NCBI GenBank assembly: GCA_014529385.2
Contig: CM043956.1
Coordinates: 63,308,620-63,372,619, forward strand
Source of the DNA: Adiantum capillus-veneris
Taxonomy: Eukaryota > Streptophyta > Polypodiopsida > Polypodiales > Pteridaceae
Reading direction: 5' to 3'
DNA length: 64,000 bases
Part shown: positions 48,126 to 59,196 of the stretch, in pieces
Numbering within the stretch: position 1 is the stretch's first letter
How the letters are laid out: the number at the start of each line of letters is the position of its first letter
Program-made: the position numbers and the translations under genes
Notes under the pieces: generated by a model
Told to the model about the DNA's origin: nothing
The model's database searches: none
Seen by the model: the letters and a program-made list of their open reading frames with translations, nothing else

Positions 48126-49415
48126 TCTCTATAGTTCATCACTCAACGGAGGAGAACAGTGTGTGTGGAGGTTAACAAAACACTATCAGCATTGGAGTGA
48201 GAAGGATTCCTCATTTGCACATGGCTCGACACTTTGGAGTATGCGTCATCATGCTCATATTTGTCCTTCAGAGAATCCAAAAAATCACTTTTAAGTTCCC
48301 TGAACAAAAGAGAATTGATCTTAGGCATACGACTAAGAGCATCGATCAATCACCCCATTGTATCGTCCTTTACAATATCAGAGATTTGCATCATACTCTT
48401 GAAGAATCGCTGCCCACCTGGCCTTTTCACCCTTCAAGTCAATTGGTTGTGTAAACCATTCTATGCTTTCGTGGTCAAACACAATCTCAAACTGAGCTCC
48501 ATACAAATAATGCCGCCATGTCTTTAAGGCAGACAATATTGCATAGAGTTCGCGTTCATGAGCAGAATAATTCTACTGCACTGAATCAAGCTTCTTGCTT
48601 TCAAATTCAATTGGCATCCCCTCCTGTAGAAGGACTGCTCCAATAGCACAATTACTGACATCCGTTTCTAAAACAAATGGCTTCAAAGGATCCACAATAG
48701 CTAGAATAAGAGCTGTAGCTAATGCATCCTTGAGCGTATTAAAACTTTGCTATTGAGCGGCACCCCATTGAAAGGTTTTCCCTTTGCCTTTCAACTAGTT
48801 CGTTATTGGCATAGCAATATGAATATAGTTTTTAACAAATTACCGTTGGTAAAAACGTGCAATTCCCAAGAAAATCTATAACTCTTTCAAATTTTTGGGA
48901 GAAGGCCACCTCCGAATGGCATCCACTTTGGATTGATCTATGTGCAACCCATTAGCTGAGTTAACATGCCCTAGATAGTGAATTTCCTCCTTGAGAAAGT
49001 CACACTTTAATTCTTTGGCATATATGTTGTTTGCTCTTAACAGTTCAAACACCCGCCTCAGATGTTGCAAGTGCTCTTCCTCAGAAGCACTATATACAAG
49101 AATGTCATCAAGAAAAACGATAACAAACTTGCCCAAGTACGGTCTCAAGACACTATCCATGAGTGTCATGAAAGTTGCGGGCGCATTGGTTAACCCAAAA
49201 GGCATAACCAAAAACTCATAATGTCCAAACCTTGTTTGGAATGCAGTTTTCGGTATATCAGCAAGTCGAATACGTACCTGGTGATATCTCGATCGCAAGT
49301 CTATCTTTGTAAAAATACAAGCATGAATGAGCTTGTCAAACAGTTCATCCACGCATAGTGATGGATATTTGTTCTTAATAGTGATCGCATTTAAACCACA
49401 GTAGTCTACGCACAT
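48126..49415 (-). pseudogene. pol: Gypsy reverse transcriptase and RNase H
   Basis: An open block from 49415 to 48876 has MCVDYCGLNAITIKNKYP, FTKIDLRSRYHQVRI, FLVMPFGLTNAPATFM and FLDDILVYS (FLDD at 49115-49104) with the connection YLGHVNSANGLHID. Downstream, through stops, RNase H motifs follow: YSAHERELYAILSALKTWR and YLYGAQFEIVFDHESI (about 48570-48450). The tether MIDALSRMPKINSLL is at 48349. These are the polymerase and RNase H of a Ty3/Gypsy element. Confidence 0.9.
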
Positions 49416-50220
49416 CCTTTTTCTTCACCAGTAGGATAGGAGAAGCCCATGGTGAAGAACTCAATTGAATAAACCCTCTGCTAAGATAGTCAGCAAGCTG
49501 ACATTCCACCTTAGCAGTCTCAAAATGACTCATTCTGTAGGATGTTTACTAACTGGTTTACTACCTGCAACCACGTCTATGCCATGTTGCACAGATTGTG
49601 TCGGTAATAACCCCGATGGTAGATCATTAGGAAAAAAATCTTGAAATTAAATTAATAAATCTTTTCATTGACTAGCAACGTTTGCTTGTTGAGAAAAGAG
49701 AGAAGTAGATATTGTTGGAAGAGAAGAGAGAGTAGCATGCAGCGTTGAGGAATGTTCAACAAATTCCTCATTTGAAAGAAAATGGCACAATGAGTAACAC
49801 AAGAAAACTTCTTCTAACTCATTATCAAAAGTGAGCTTCGTAAGCTCTGTTGTACATATCAGTGGTGAGAAAGGCACATCCTTCTCTCCTAACAACAACA
49901 CATGTGTGCCGCCATGGGATTCAAACATTAGATTGTTGTGCTCGTAGCTACACTTCAGTGATGGTCCTAGGCTACGCAACCATTCTCTACCACGTACCAC
50001 ATATGTCCGAGTCCATGTTCATAACCTGAAAATCCAATGATATGGAGTAGCCTTGAATTTCCAATAGTACAACTCTCACTTGAGTATCCCATAATTCGGA
50101 ATCATAGCCGTTCATTGCTACCTTGTAGCGGTGGGAATTAAGGGGCAATTTGAGCCTTTTCACTAATCCGTAGTTAATAAAATTGTGAGTAGCACCATCA
50201 TCTACCAAGATACGCACCTT
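49416..50220 (-). pseudogene. pol: Gypsy aspartic protease region
   Basis: Minus-strand MRILVDDGATHNFINYGLVK (from 50217) is a retropepsin active-site region with DDG in place of the usual DSG/DTG, as seen in some plant Gypsy elements. A stop near 49987 separates it from GREWLRSLGPSLKCSYEHNN (50000-49665), the conserved linker between protease and reverse transcriptase. Confidence 0.8.
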
Positions 50221-50311
50221 GTGCCCTTGAATAGATTAGTGCATACACACTAGCTCATGTGGACCGAACTTTCTATTGCCACATGGAAGCTGTGATACAA
50301 CATTCATACAC

Positions 50312-50700
50312 CACCTTGGAGAAACGTCATAAAGACTCAAGGGGCAACAGCTACACCGTGTGCACTACTTTATCCTTGCCTTGAGCATCAGATTTTTCCT
50401 TGAGACAATCCTCTTTTTCATGGCCGCTTCCCAAGCATTGAAAACATAACTTCTCTTTTTTAGCCTTCTCAAATTCCTCAAGTGAGAGGGGCACCTCGGT
50501 GTGTGTTACCTCCACCTTAGAGAAACGTGAGGAAGACTCAGGAGGCAACAGCTGCACCATGTGCAGTACTTTCTCCTTGCCTTGAGCATCAGATTTTCCC
50601 TTGAGAAAATCCTTTTTTCCATGGCCGCTTCCCAAGCATTGAAAACATAACTTCTCTTTTTTTGCCTTCTCAAATTTCTCAAGAGAGAGGGGTCCTTGAG
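50312..50700 (-). repeat. gag: ~202-bp tandem duplication with two zinc knuckles in Gypsy gag
   Basis: 50312-50513 and 50514-50700 are tandem copies that each encode a CCHC knuckle. The downstream copy is intact (CFQCLGSGHEKEDC, about 50446-50405); in the upstream copy the fourth Cys is Phe (GSGHGKKDF). Each copy also carries a KSDAQGK-type spacer. Confidence 0.85.
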
Positions 50701-51701
50701 ACCCCTTGGGTTTCTTAGCTGCTTCAGAGTTGGCTACTATAAATTTTCTTTTATTGTGCCCATGCTGTGTGCATGTATTACCATGTGTATTAGCAGGCAG
50801 GTGAGTACATGTGATTTCTTACCATTTAGATCATCAAGTGATCTTTCACTATAGACTCCTCAAGTGTTTTAGGGTCTCGAGTTTTGACATGCTTCTTAAG
50901 CTCTGATGTCAGAACACGAATAAACCCACGTAGTTGTTGAAAGGTGTGTAACCCTTCCAACTTGAGGATCACATCCCGATAGTGGGAGATATATTGAAGC
51001 AATGATGGGTATTGGTGCATGGAACACGTGTCCCAAGCTATCCAATTTCTCTCTGCCTCTTTCATGGGCAGGAACTCTTTTCTAAACATAGCCTCAAAAG
51101 TTGTCCAACTCTATGGTATGATGTTCTTCTCCTTGAAAGACATCCACCATTTATAGGCCTTGCCTTCCATAGTCAGAATTGTCTACAATGCCCTGACTGC
51201 ATCTGGAGTATGCCGTAAGGTGTGAATTCCGTTCCACTTGTTGAGAAATATATTCACTGCATCCTTATTGCGCTCTTGGTCCTCTCCCTTTAAAGTTGGT
51301 GTCTTTGTATTTTTCAACAACTTGTCCACCTCCTTCGCAGTGAGAGAGTGCAGAGAATCTGGAGGGGGACCTCTGGACCTCTTGACCAGGAGGACCCTGT
51401 CCCTGATCGGCTACATGCTCATGTATATGTGTGTCAATAGGACCCTTGGCCTGCTATTGCATAAACTGTACCACTGAAGTGGATAATTTATTGACATTTT
51501 CATTTAGTAATGCAAAATTTGTTTCCATCATCGACATACATGCTTGAAGTGCTCAAAATTCTTGAATATCAAGAAATTCATAAGCGTCATCTCCTCCCGT
51601 AGCTTTGCGAGTACCCTCCGTGAGAGTATCCGACCGTGAGCCACCATTGGAAGGATCGGGCATATGGTGCTCGAAATCAAAAGTCACGTTATCGGAATCC
51701 A
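50701..51701 (-). pseudogene. gag: Gypsy gag
   Basis: A start at 51701 gives MDSDNVTFDFEHHMPDPSNG and runs to a stop near 51553. Further down, in other frames, the retroviral-type gag core is visible: FRKEFLPMKEAERNWIAWDT, YISHYRDVILKLEGLHTFQQ and RVLTSELKKHVKTRDPKTLE (51089-50826). These match plant chromovirus gag proteins in pattern. Frames between them are broken. Confidence 0.75.
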
Positions 51702-51799
51702 TGGTGACACTATGTAATGCTAGTAAGAGCAAGAAGAATACCTTGATTCCAAGAAAGCTCGTAGCCGTAGTATGCACCGTCGCTATCGATAATTAGCCG

Positions 51800-52350
51800 G
51801 GCTGTTGCTGTTGGCTGTTGTTGACCACCGCATTGCACTGTAGGAAGATTGGGTTTAATAGGTTCCTCATCTTTGATTGTTGTTGACCACCATGTCGCAA
51901 TGTAGGGAGGGGTTAAATTTGTTCTTGACTGCTACTACTGACCATTGTGTCGCACTGCAGGAGATTGGATTTAATACACTCCCCATCTCTCGCTGCTGTT
52001 GATCATCACATCGCATTGAAGGGAGAGGTTAGGTATTGTAAATCCTTCATTCCTAGCTATTTTTTACCATCGTGTAGCATTGCAGGTTGATTGGGTTTGA
52101 TGGATTCCCCATCTCTGGCTGTTGTTGACCACCACATCGCATTGCAAGGAGGGGTAATTAGTATTTTAAATCCTTTGTTCTTGGTTGTTGCCGACCACCA
52201 TGTTTCACTGCAGGTTGATTGGGTTTAATAGATTTCCCATCTTTGACTGTTGCTAACCACCATGTCGCACTGCAGGGAGGGGTTAGGTATCTTAAATCCT
52301 TTGTCCTTGGATGTTGCTGACTACCACATCTCAATGTAGGGAGAAATGTT
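51800..52350 (-). repeat. Minisatellite, ~61-bp half-units, orientation A
   Basis: About nine half-units anchored by GTTGTTGACCACCATGTCGC at 51823, 51884, 51940, 52001 and onward. Two kinds of half-unit alternate (GGAGGGGTTAGGTATTTTAA type and GGTTGATTGGGTTTAATAGA type), giving a composite period of about 122 bases. Confidence 0.85.
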
Positions 52351-52919
52351 TTAATATCCCCTTTTGCCACCCGGATTTCATCCTCTTTGTATATTTGTTG
52401 TGCCAATGCGTGATTAAGCAAAGGATCATTAGGCTGCTGTGCATTCTGGTCGAGAGAAATATCTTCCATATCTGAGTTGCAAAACAATAAACTTTTACGA
52501 GTGACGTTTATATGTACTTAAAAAAGAGAGATAGTTTGAAGGATTTCATAGATCAAATTTGAAATACTTTAAAACCCTAACTTGAAGAACTTTAAAGATT
52601 TGGATTCAATGCCCGACACAAATGATAATTTGAATCTCCATAGAGAGATAAAATAAGAGCATCACAAATGATTTTGCGATGCTGAGGCGATAACTTTGTC
52701 TCTACCATGACTGAAGCCTGAAAATGCAGGAAGCAAATAAAATTAAGAATAGATATAATTTTGAATTATATGATTACAAATAGAAAAATATAAAAAGGTT
52801 TCATGAATTAAAATGATTATTTATAATTCTAAAATTGCAATAGTCCTCTTTGCAAAGCAACACAATGACAAGTAACATTTGAAAATGAGCAATTATATAA
52901 TATGATACCTCTTTCTGTA
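52351..52919. other. AT-rich spacer between the opposed minisatellite arrays
   Basis: About 570 bases, with a short minus-strand frame overlapping its left end and no recognised motif. Confidence 0.5.
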
Positions 52920-53720
52920 GTGTGCCACGATGGTCATTAAAAACCAGTACAAAAGATTAGAAAATACATAACCCCTCCATGTAGTGCAACGTGGTGGTCA
53001 GCACAACAGCCAGAGACAAAGAATCTATTAAAACCAATCTCGCTCCAGTGCAACGCGGTGGTCATCAACAACCCAATTAAACCCAATCAACCTACATTGC
53101 GACATGGTGGTCAACAACAACCAGGAACAAAGGATTTAAAATACCTAACCCCTCTCTGCACTGCGACATGGTAGTCAGTAACGGCCAGAGATAAGGAATC
53201 TATTAAATCCAATCAACCTGCAATGTTATGTGGTGGTCAACATTAGCCAAGAAAGAAGGATTTGAAATACCTAAGCTCTCTCTGTAGTGCAACGTGGTGG
53301 GGTCAGAAATAGCCAAAGACGGGGAATCTATTAAATCCAATCTTCTTACAGTACGGGGCAATGGTCAACAATAGCCACAAACAAAGGATTTAAAATACAT
53401 AACCACTCCCTGCAGTTTGACACAATAGTCAACAATTGTCAAAGATGAGGAATCTATTTTTCCTACAGTGCGACGCAATGGTCAATAACAGCCAAGAAAG
53501 AAGGATCTAAGATACTTAACCCCTCCTTGCAGTGCGACGCGGTGGTCAACAACAGCCAGAGGGGGGGAATCTAATTGTACATCCTAAGCATGAAACGTAT
53601 GAATTCTAAATCCCCCTTGTAGTGTGACACGAGGATCAACTCAGCCAAGGACGGGTGTCTAAACTATATTTCTCTTTGTAGTGTGACACAAGGGTCAACG
53701 CAGCCAAAGAGAGGGCCCTG
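52920..53720 (+). repeat. Minisatellite, same unit in opposite orientation
   Basis: About thirteen half-units anchored by GCGACATGGTGGTCAACAAC (and variants), the reverse complement of the anchor in 51800-52350. Sequence between anchors (CCTAACCCCTC, AATCTATTAAATCCAATC) is likewise the complement of the other array. Divergence rises toward the right end. Confidence 0.85.
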
Positions 53721-53899
53721 ACCTACAAACTAACACTGAGGTGTGAGCAATGCTCCACAACAACAACGCTAACAAAGACAAAGTTAGAGAAAAAAAAAGA
53801 AGAAGCATAAGTGATTACTTGTTGCTACGTGTTGTCTCTCTTTGTCTCTATCGTAAGCATTCGCGGCAGTTCGAACGAACTTTTGCGACAATTTTTTTT
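53721..53899. other. No feature recognised
   Basis: Purine-rich spacer after the minisatellite; nothing supported. Confidence 0.4.
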
Positions 53900-56450
53900 A
53901 AAGAGTATAATATATTTTGATCAAAATATGTTTTAGTTGGATATCCACGTACAATATGAATATACAACGTATAATATTGAATTATACGTACAATTTTTGT
54001 TGTACAAACGTATAAAAATGCAACTTATGTTCATACTAGTAGTCCCATTGCGCGAACCAAGATACCCATCGTATGAGTCGTTTGTCTTCATTGGAATTCT
54101 TAGAAGTGAGAAATCCTGGGGAATTGTTGGGATCCATGCGAATAATGAAAATTTTCCCTAAAAGAAATAACCAAAATTTCTTGATACTGATTTTTGCCAC
54201 AGGATTTATCGTTGTGCAGAAGGGTAATTTTGTTCTTCTTGAGAAAAGGAACCACTGATAAACTTACATACGTGTATTTATTTTTCTCCAGTAGCTTCAC
54301 ATAAAACTGATCCCCATGCATCAAGAGATGCATCGGTGTAAAGGATTAATTTACCGAATCTTGGGAGCTTTAGTGGAGGTAAGTGGTTGCATATCATTTT
54401 ACTAAATTCCACTATGTTGCTGTGAGAGTGTTCCTAGTTCTCCGAGCTATTCCACTATCCTTTTTTTCAAGATAGCCAGATATGGGATATTCCAGTTGAT
54501 TCAATTTAGGCATCCCAAAAAATGTTGAAGTTGAGTGACCGTTTTTAGCTTATTTGGAGTATTATCAATTTTTGACAAACATGCTCTTGTATCCATTGCA
54601 GATGGTGAAAAGCCCAACCTCTTCCTATGTAAAGTGCATTTTGTATATGATAGAATCAGTCTTGTTTTGCTTAGGAGATTGTGGAATGCCTGCAAATGTT
54701 GAATATGTTATTCCATACTTTTTGAGTATATCAAGATGTCATCTAGATATACTAAGAAAAAATATTTGATTGGACCAAAGATCATTTCTACTCTTAGCTA
54801 GCATTTTGATGGAGCATTTGCTAATATCATTGGCATAAAAATCCATTGAAAGATGCCATAAGGTATTACATAGGTAGTTTTATACCTGTCTAGCTTGGAT
54901 GTACTTTAGATTGCCAAAATCCACTTTTGAGATCAAATTTGGAGAATACTTTTGTACCATTGATTCGTCGAATTATATCTTCTTGAAGATCGTTTGCAAA
55001 CTTTTTTTCTACCAAGAATTTGTGAAGAGGTTAGTTATTAACAATTTTTTGTTAATAACTAACCTCTTTCTCAATCTCTTCTATTCATTGTGATTATTGA
55101 CGTAAAAAGCTCTGTAGGCCCAATTTGAGTTGGAAGCTCAACTATTTCTTTTTATAGAAGCGCGTCAATATCCTTTCTGCAAACCTCTGCATCTTTAATA
55201 GAGATGCCCGTGTGTGAAGCCTTACTAGGGATTGCTTCAGGGATAGTTGGAAGAGTAATCATGTATTTTTCTTGATCCTAGAAAGCTAATGGGTTGTCGG
55301 AGGTTTGGCTTATAATTTTTTCTTTGATGGATTCAATTTGGTTTTTATATTTTGATTTTTATTTGGAGAACCATTTTTAAAATTTTTTATCACAATAGTT
55401 AATAGATAGCAAATAACTATTCATAGAAAATTTGACTTTTTTTCTTAATAGAGGTATTATGTATTTTCCCAATATATGAAAATGAAAAAGTATTTTTTGA
55501 AAATATAATGGGGGCTTATTTTGATATAAGGTTGAAACCTATTACCATATCATAACACTATTAGAATGTAGGGATAGTCTAATAGGGAGTTTATAAATAT
55601 CTAATTGTATCCAAGTATACACAAATTCTTTGATAATGGCTTTCGAACCATTATCATAGATAACTTGTCTGGCTTTTGGATATTGCTAGATGTTTTTTTG
55701 CTGGATCATTGTTTGTGGGAATAGGGCTTTGTTTGCAAAGCTGCCTCCGGATCTTGTATCCATTAGTGCATGTATTGCAATTGGTTGGAAGCCTTTTGGT
55801 TTGATTAAGTAACCCTATTATGGGAATTTCCACATTGTTTTTTATATTTCTCTTTCATTTGCCATTTGTAACTCTGTAGGTTCTTCATTCGTTGGTTGAT
55901 CCTTTTGTTGGTCAAATAGAGTTATTAATTCTTTTAAATTTTGGCATATCTTTTGATGGCTGATATTTTGGCAAGGCTAGAAATTCCTTAAATTTTTGAA
56001 TCTCTTCAGAGGTAAAAGGGTTACCTTCAGATAACTACTCTTCCATTGATTGTTGCTTGATTAATGTGAGATTCTCACCCCATTACCATAACCTTTTAGA
56101 AAGTGGATGATATCCGATAGGTCTCTAGGCCCTAATCGCTTGAGAAAACATAGTCAAGAAAGAATTAATTTCCAATGGACGGCCTCTCGTCACTAAGTAA
56201 CTTAAGTCCAAAACATTTAAGAAGGTTCCTAGCCCTATCTTGTAGGGAAAGCATGAGCTAACACAAGAATTTTGTAAATCCCTTATCCTCACCTTCCAAA
56301 AGAGAGAAAATCCAAATACCATTTTTCCCATATCTTTCAGAGGCATGTATATTTGGGACTTCTCGACTGGCACAATGAGTCTCTAAATTTGCTTCTCCTA
56401 ACAAGAGGGAGTGGAGAGTTTCTTGACTAATCAAAACCACCCATCCTTGA
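53900..56450 (-). pseudogene. Endogenous pararetrovirus (Caulimoviridae-like) relic
   Basis: On the minus strand, from right to left, there are traces of a pararetroviral polyprotein. A protease-like stretch ALMDTRSGGSFANKALFP lies at about 55760-55700. A polymerase entry region follows, and then the reverse-transcriptase motif VFSKFDLKSGFWQ at about 54985-54940. Later come a YLD-type remnant near 54740 and an RNase H-proximal KLKTVTQLQHFLGCLN (54549-54501). The SKFDLKSGFWQ pattern is characteristic of caulimovirids rather than Gypsy elements. Stops and frameshifts are frequent throughout; nothing here could be expressed as a whole protein. Frames at 56125-56440 may belong to the upstream part of the same relic. 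Such fossils occur in fern genomes. No LTRs are visible near it, as expected. Confidence 0.65.
55025..55068. repeat. 18-bp perfect inverted repeat
   Basis: AAGAGGTTAGTTATTAAC (55025-55042) and GTTAATAACTAACCTCTT (55051-55068) are exact complements around an 8-base AT loop, inside the pararetrovirus polymerase remnant. Confidence 0.9.
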
Positions 56451-57060
56451 TTGGCAACCCAAGCCAGTCCCCACTTTCCACCTCCATACTCACACTTTGT
56501 GATTGTTTTCTAATTACTACCACATGATAGTTCATACATTCAATTTCTTTTTATGTTTCCCATCACAAGTTCGTTAAGACAACCCTTCCAACATTATCAA
56601 ATTGGCACCAAGACAATATTTCCTAGATAAAAACTTGATATACGATATTACTTAATTATATTCCAATACTTCGGAATCGTAGAAACTTTTTCCTGTGGAT
56701 GTTTACTCCATCCGTTTTCATTGGCTGCCCATACAACCAATATTGGACTACATTTCCTGGAGTAACTCTGTCGTATGCCACTTTATATGTTTATTGAAAT
56801 AAACCAAGTTGTCTCATATAAATGGATCAACTTTATGCATAGAAATGCATGGCTCCTACATTGAACCACGAACCACCTCTTTGTGATCAAAGGGAAGTTC
56901 TAACTAAATCGATATTGGAATAAAATAAAGTAAGGTTGAGAGAGTTCTTCCTAGGAAAACATTTCTTTTCTACTTTAGACAATATATCATTAAGCAATTC
57001 TTTCACTTTAATACAAAGTTAGAAGAAAATAACAAATTTAGATGATGAAATTTCCAATTG
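56451..57060. other. No gene recognised
   Basis: AT-rich sequence between the pararetrovirus relic and the second Copia element. Confidence 0.5.
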
Positions 57061-57065
57061 GGAAT

Positions 57066-57292
57066 TGTTACCATATACATGTGGTAGTGATGTGTGTGAA
57101 CACACTAGGACCGCCGGGGCATTTTTTCCCTCTTTAGGAGGTTTTTTCCCCCGTGCATTGTATATACGCCCATCACTCTAGGCCTATCTATCTTTCCATT
57201 GCACACTAAGTAATACACTCTCTATTGTGTGCCTTGAGCTTCCTTCGTCTTCTCCAAGCTGTGTGTGTCTCTCTGCAACCCTAATTCCAACA
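57066..57292 (+). repeat. 5' LTR of the second Copia element
   Basis: TG...CA ends, TATA-like TGTATATACG near 57160, and a match to 62015-62241 with two differences. Confidence 0.95.
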
Positions 57293-57294
57293 AT

Positions 57295-57306
57295 TGGTAT
57301 CAGAGC
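57295..57306 (+). promoter_or_regulatory. Primer-binding site (initiator tRNA-Met type)
   Basis: TGGTATCAGAGC two bases after the LTR (within ATTGGTATCAGAGC). Confidence 0.9.
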
Positions 57307-57654
57307 AGGTCACGTCCTCCCGGGCTTAGTCGCCAGCTGCTCCAGCACACGCCTGCTCACTTTCTCCGATTTCAGTGAGCTTTGGCGAGCGTTCGCAGGT
57401 CGACAAATATTTTGGGGAAACTCAAAGAGCTTGGTTTGCTCAGAATTTTGATTTAGGCTCATTTCGGCCTTCGTTTCCACTACAGGCAGTACTGCACAGG
57501 CTATTTTGTCATTTTGTGCAGAATTTCTGTCAGTGTCGTTTTCTGCATAACAGGTGCCTTATAGTCTTCTACTGTTTGTGCTACATAGCAGAGGTTGTTC
57601 CGGCTCCATTTCTCCTATTTTCGGGTAGTTTTCACATCAGGTGTAGCATTTACC

Positions 57655-59196
57655 ATGGATGACAACAACAACAGAGATGTGTTCAAGATGTTTGCTGCTA
57701 AGGACAGGTTGGATGGGGACAACTATCCTATGTGGGCTTATATGATGCAACATGTTCTTGTGTCAAAAGGTGTCTGGAACATTGTGCAGGGCATTAATGT
57801 ACGTCCTGGTTCTGAGGATGTAGGCGATGTTGAGGATGTTGCAGGTCTTGCTGCAAGGATTGCAGCTGTTAGAGTTGTTTTGCCTACGGCAGAACAAGCT
57901 CGTTGGGATGTTAAGGATGTGCAGGCTCATGCATTGATTGCGTTGTCTGTGAAGCGCACCATTGTTCCTCACATCCGTTCAGCAAAATCTGGAAAACAGG
58001 CTTGGGATATTCTAGCAGGTCTTTATGCAAGCCGCAATGAGGCTAAAATTGCTTTGCTGCGTAAAGAGCTGGAGTCGAAGATTATGCATGAGGAGGATGA
58101 TATGGACACTTTCCTTGCTAGTGTCAAGGTTATCAATGTGCAGCTTATTTCTACAGGTGAAGTCATTTCAGACAGTTCCCTTGTGCAGACTGTTCTTGAT
58201 GCCTTACCAGATTCCTACCAGACTTTTTCTAGTACTTGGAGACTGATGACCCAAGGAAATCCTGAAGTTGTCAAGTTTGATGCATTATGAACATTGATGT
58301 TGCAAGAGTCACTGTCCAGAAAAAACAGGACTAGACAGCGGGCAGCTGAACAGGACTTTATTGCTTCTCAAAGAAAGGGTGGTAACAGTAATGCAACCAC
58401 TTCTTATGGTTCTGCTGCGAGTGGCAAAAATTATGTTCCTAATGCTTCTGCTGGCAGTACTTCGTCTGGCAATTCTGGTGATAAGGGCAAAAAGAAGATG
58501 CGTTGCTATTATTGTAAAGCCAACGATCACTTGATCAAGTCGTGTCCTAAGTTGAAGACCAAAGAGGCTAAGAAGAAAGAGGGTGGTTCCACTGCAAATG
58601 CTGGTTCCACTACAAATGCAGCCATTGTTGATTCTTCTGTGAAAGGAGACTGTGTTGCTGATGTTCATGCAGAATGGGCTTTTAGCACAGAGTGCACTTA
58701 CAATCCTACTGTCCATGATGCATGCTTGTCAGTTGCTGCAGATTCACATGTGTGGCATTTCGACAGTGGTGCTACAAAGCACATTACCTCACATCGTGAA
58801 TTGTTTACCTCTCTCGAGGCTGTCCCTCATGGGAATTCAGTCACTTGTGCCAACAACGCCTCTTTTCCAGTTCAAGGAGTTGGAAAGATTGTGCTCACTG
58901 CTGCTAATGGAAGTTCCTTCACACTTGTTGATGCACTTTATGTACCTGGGATCAAGAAGAATCTCTTATCTGTATCCGCACTTGCTATACTTGGACTTGT
59001 AGTCAAATTTGTGGATGACAGATGTACAGTTCATGATCTCAGTTTTGGTGATGAAATTGTTGCATCTCGGCTTTTGTGCCGTGGGCTGTATAAGCTCACT
59101 TTGTATGACAAGTGTGGACAAAATTTTGCAAATGCTGTTGCAGATTCAAGGGCTATTCAGATGAAAAACTTTGGCATGCACGTTTTGGTCATCTGA
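57655..59196 (+). pseudogene. gag-pol: Second Copia: gag, zinc knuckle and protease
   Basis: The ATG at 57655 (MDDNNNRDVFKMFAAKDRLD) starts gag; DNYPMWAYMMQHVLVSKGVW and AWDILAGLYASRNEAKIALL are family motifs. A TGA at 58288-58290 interrupts the frame, which then continues. The zinc knuckle CYYCKANDHLIKSC has all four ligands. The protease site is HVWHFDSGATKHI, followed by GIKKNLLSVSALAILGL. Near 59150 the frame is lost and the reading passes to the integrase frame. Length and order are normal for Copia; the TGA and frameshift inactivate this copy. Confidence 0.9.

Larger units (their letters stand above)
44812..51701 (-). mobile_element. Ty3/Gypsy retrotransposon relic (chromodomain type)
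   Basis: On the minus strand gag, zinc knuckle, aspartic protease, reverse transcriptase, RNase H, integrase and a chromo-like C-terminus occur in Gypsy order from 51701 down to about 44815. Every part has stops or frameshifts. A ~1.95 kb insert (45549-47500) splits the integrase. A probable 3' LTR lies at 44154-44791; no 5' LTR is recognisable, and the minisatellite arrays start where it would be expected. Confidence 0.9.
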
